Assembly (NCBI GenBank): GCA_004208945.1
Contig: SGPE01000030.1
Location: forward strand, 310,001 to 374,000
Length of the DNA: 64,000 nt
Reading direction: 5' to 3'
Source of the DNA: Pseudoalteromonas sp. CO133X
GTDB lineage: Bacteria; Pseudomonadota; Gammaproteobacteria; Enterobacterales; Alteromonadaceae
The position numbers and the translations under genes are program-made. The notes under the pieces were generated by a model that made no database searches, was not told the origin of the DNA, and saw only the letters and a program-made list of their open reading frames with translations. Within the stretch, counting starts at the first letter, position 1, and every line of letters begins with the position of its first letter. Shown piece after piece: positions 62,757 through 64,000 of the stretch.

Positions 62757-62785
62757 CTAAATCAGTCTCATTAAAAAACATGTAC

Positions 62786-63676
62786 TTATTGATAATTTAA
62801 CAGATTTGCTGGCGAATATTGATCCGTCAGTACTTTAGTATCTTCAGGCCAATCCTGATTATCTCTGGTATAAAGCAAATGCTCGCTCAAAGAATGTATA
62901 TCTACATCATATGGCGCTAACTTAACCGCTAATTGTTTTACGCGCTTTGCTATTTGCGGCTCACTTGGCATCGCATTTAACCCCGCCAAGATTATGCGGT
63001 TTGAGTTTTTATCTGTCACAACATTTACAAAGTCACCAAACACATCATAATAAGTAGCGGACTCATGCTGATAAAGCTTACTTGAAGAAAAAGTATTAGC
63101 AGCAACAATGCCTCCCTCAGCAAGCACACTTTTTACCTCAGCAAAAAACTCCTTCGTCAGTAAGTGCTCAGGAATGTAGTCACCATTAAAGGCATCAAGA
63201 ATAATCCAATCGTACTTCTGCTTTTTTAATGCCGCTCGTTTAATAAAAATACGCCCATCTTGTACTTTTGAAGTCACTTTATCGGTTTCTATAAATTGAA
63301 AATAATCACGCGCAACTTTAATAACAGCGGGGTCTATCTCAACATTTTCTATACTTGCGTTAGGATAAAGCTCGTGGATAGTATTGGATAATGTCCCACC
63401 GCCTAAACCGATAATAAGCACATTTTGGGGGTTATCGATAAAAAGTAAACTCGCAAATGTCATTTTTGTATAGTTGAACACCAGCTTTTTGGGCTTACTT
63501 TTATACATGCAACTTTGCGTACTTTTGCGGGTTTTTTCATTAAATTTTAAACACAGTAAATCACCGGACTCTTCAACTAATATATTGCGATATAACGAGC
63601 GTTCCTTATGTATTACCTCGCTGTAGACACCGAACGACAATATCAAAATTACACACCCTATCAAGACTCTAAACAT
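62786..63676 (-). CDS. Spermidine-synthase-like protein with N-terminal hydrophobic segment
   Basis: 296 residues, AAGGAG before the ATG. The N-terminus MFRVLIGCVILILSFGVYS is a signal or anchor sequence, unusual for cytoplasmic SpeE. The synthase fold follows: VLIIGLGGGTLSNTIHELYP (near 88-107), VEIDPAVIKVARDYF (near 113) and WIILDAFNGDYIPEHLLTKE (near 162). Aspartates of the polyamine site are partly kept, but the export signal makes normal spermidine synthesis unlikely. The start overlaps the upstream membrane gene by 16 bases, so the two work together. Fused versions of such pairs exist in other bacteria. Confidence 0.85.
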   Translation of the reverse strand: MFRVLIGCVILILSFGVYSEVIHKERSLYRNILVEESGDLLCLKFNEKTRKSTQSCMYKSKPKKLVFNYTKMTFASLLFIDNPQNVLIIGLGGGTLSNTIHELYPNASIENVEIDPAVIKVARDYFQFIETDKVTSKVQDGRIFIKRAALKKQKYDWIILDAFNGDYIPEHLLTKEFFAEVKSVLAEGGIVAANTFSSSKLYQHESATYYDVFGDFVNVVTDKNSNRIILAGLNAMPSEPQIAKRVKQLAVKLAPYDVDIHSLSEHLLYTRDNQDWPEDTKVLTDQYSPANLLNYQ

Positions 63677-64000
63677 ACTGTACGCTCCTTAGTACGTGTT
63701 TGACTGACGACAATAGCAAGCAGGCCTAACGCACCGAGTACTGATGCAAATGTTTTAATAATATCGTTTACATCAAAAGCTAACACCATGTAGAAAGATG
63801 TGATGATAGTCCCAAGAGCACTACCTAAAGTGCTGACAAAATATAAACCACCGGCAACCTGACCGCTTTTTTCGTGATCGGTAACCAATAATCGCACTGA
63901 ATAAGGCGAAATCATTCCGAGAATAGTCGTTGGAATAAAAAACAATGCTGTTGAGGCTAATAAAGAACCGTAACGGCTGTCTTCAATATGGCTAAAAATA
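63661..64000 (-). CDS. Membrane partner of spermidine-synthase-like protein (cut by window edge)
   Basis: The frame is open from the window end to a TGA at 63661, giving the last 112 residues. They hold DSRYGSLLASTALFFIPTTI, then LGMISPYSVRLLV, then two or three membrane segments with GQVAGGLYFVSTLGSALGTI. This matches the membrane half of fused MFS/spermidine-synthase-type proteins, whose synthase half is the next gene here. The N-terminal part is outside the window. No frameshift is needed, since the second gene has its own ribosome site inside this gene. Confidence 0.82.
   Translation of the reverse strand, partial: IFSHIEDSRYGSLLASTALFFIPTTILGMISPYSVRLLVTDHEKSGQVAGGLYFVSTLGSALGTIITSFYMVLAFDVNDIIKTFASVLGALGLLAIVVSQTRTKERTVCLES

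Noticed and set aside
63661..63676. Frameshift splitting one fused spermidine-synthase protein
   Set aside because: The second gene has its own AAGGAG and ATG inside the first, and the first ends with a normal stop; a plain overlap explains it.

Overview
The window looks like chromosomal DNA of a marine gammaproteobacterium of the Pseudoalteromonas type (Alteromonadales). This is inferred from the AT-rich base composition, the large set of secreted peptidases (S46, M3, M36, S9, M1), the class of isocitrate lyase, and the Dld-II-type D-lactate dehydrogenase. No rRNA, tRNA, phage, IS or CRISPR was seen. About 58 protein genes are called; two run off the window edges.

Layout. 1-5.2 kb: a tightly coupled minus-strand operon coding a thermostable-hemolysin-family protein, an AMP-ligase fused to a heme-oxygenase-like diiron oxidase, an SDR, a TPR protein and a two-component system; a PmrA-type direct repeat lies in front of it. 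5.2-13 kb: S46 peptidase; folE2 with a dihydroorotase paralogue behind a Zur-like box; a secreted EEP nuclease; an M3 lipoprotein peptidase. 13-23 kb: a large M36 protease, a small lipoprotein, a D-Ala-D-Ala dipeptidase, a diguanylate cyclase and a D-lactate dehydrogenase. 23.4-28.6 kb: a plus-strand operon of a GH3 hexosaminidase, the two halves of D-glutamate cyclase as separate genes on either side of pxpA, and a D-amino-acid transaminase; this reads as a route for peptidoglycan-derived D-Glu and D-Ala. 28.6-42 kb: a WD40-like lipoprotein, a VOC protein, an S9 peptidase, a repeat-rich gene-free stretch, the glyoxylate shunt pair aceA/glcB (divergent), a YebC paralogue, a HAD phosphatase, and an M1 peptidase with its small partner. 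42-48.5 kb: twin 78-residue membrane microproteins, sbcDC and a methyltransferase. 48.5-53 kb: gamma-glutamyltransferase, a periplasmic solute-binding protein, a CheY-like protein, small conserved proteins and lipocalin. 53.4-55.8 kb: a Fur-boxed PepSY operon. 55.9-58.4 kb: a racemase, VOC, uracil-DNA glycosylase-like and PhyH operon. 58.4-64 kb: ArfB, a chitin-binding microprotein, a MarR-controlled efflux operon and a spermidine-synthase-like pair.

Three things stand out as possibly undescribed. First, the self-contained hemolysin/ligase-oxidase/SDR operon with its own two-component system. Second, the split D-glutamate cyclase around pxpA. Third, a family of bipartite dispersed repeats (AGTTAGTAAA, 4-base spacer, then TGATC or CGGTTT) and a 17-bp palindrome (TGTAAACCCCCTTTACA), both found between genes and inside coding sequences at 32-33 kb and 42-58 kb. 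All functional calls rest on reading motifs and gene order by eye; no database search was run.
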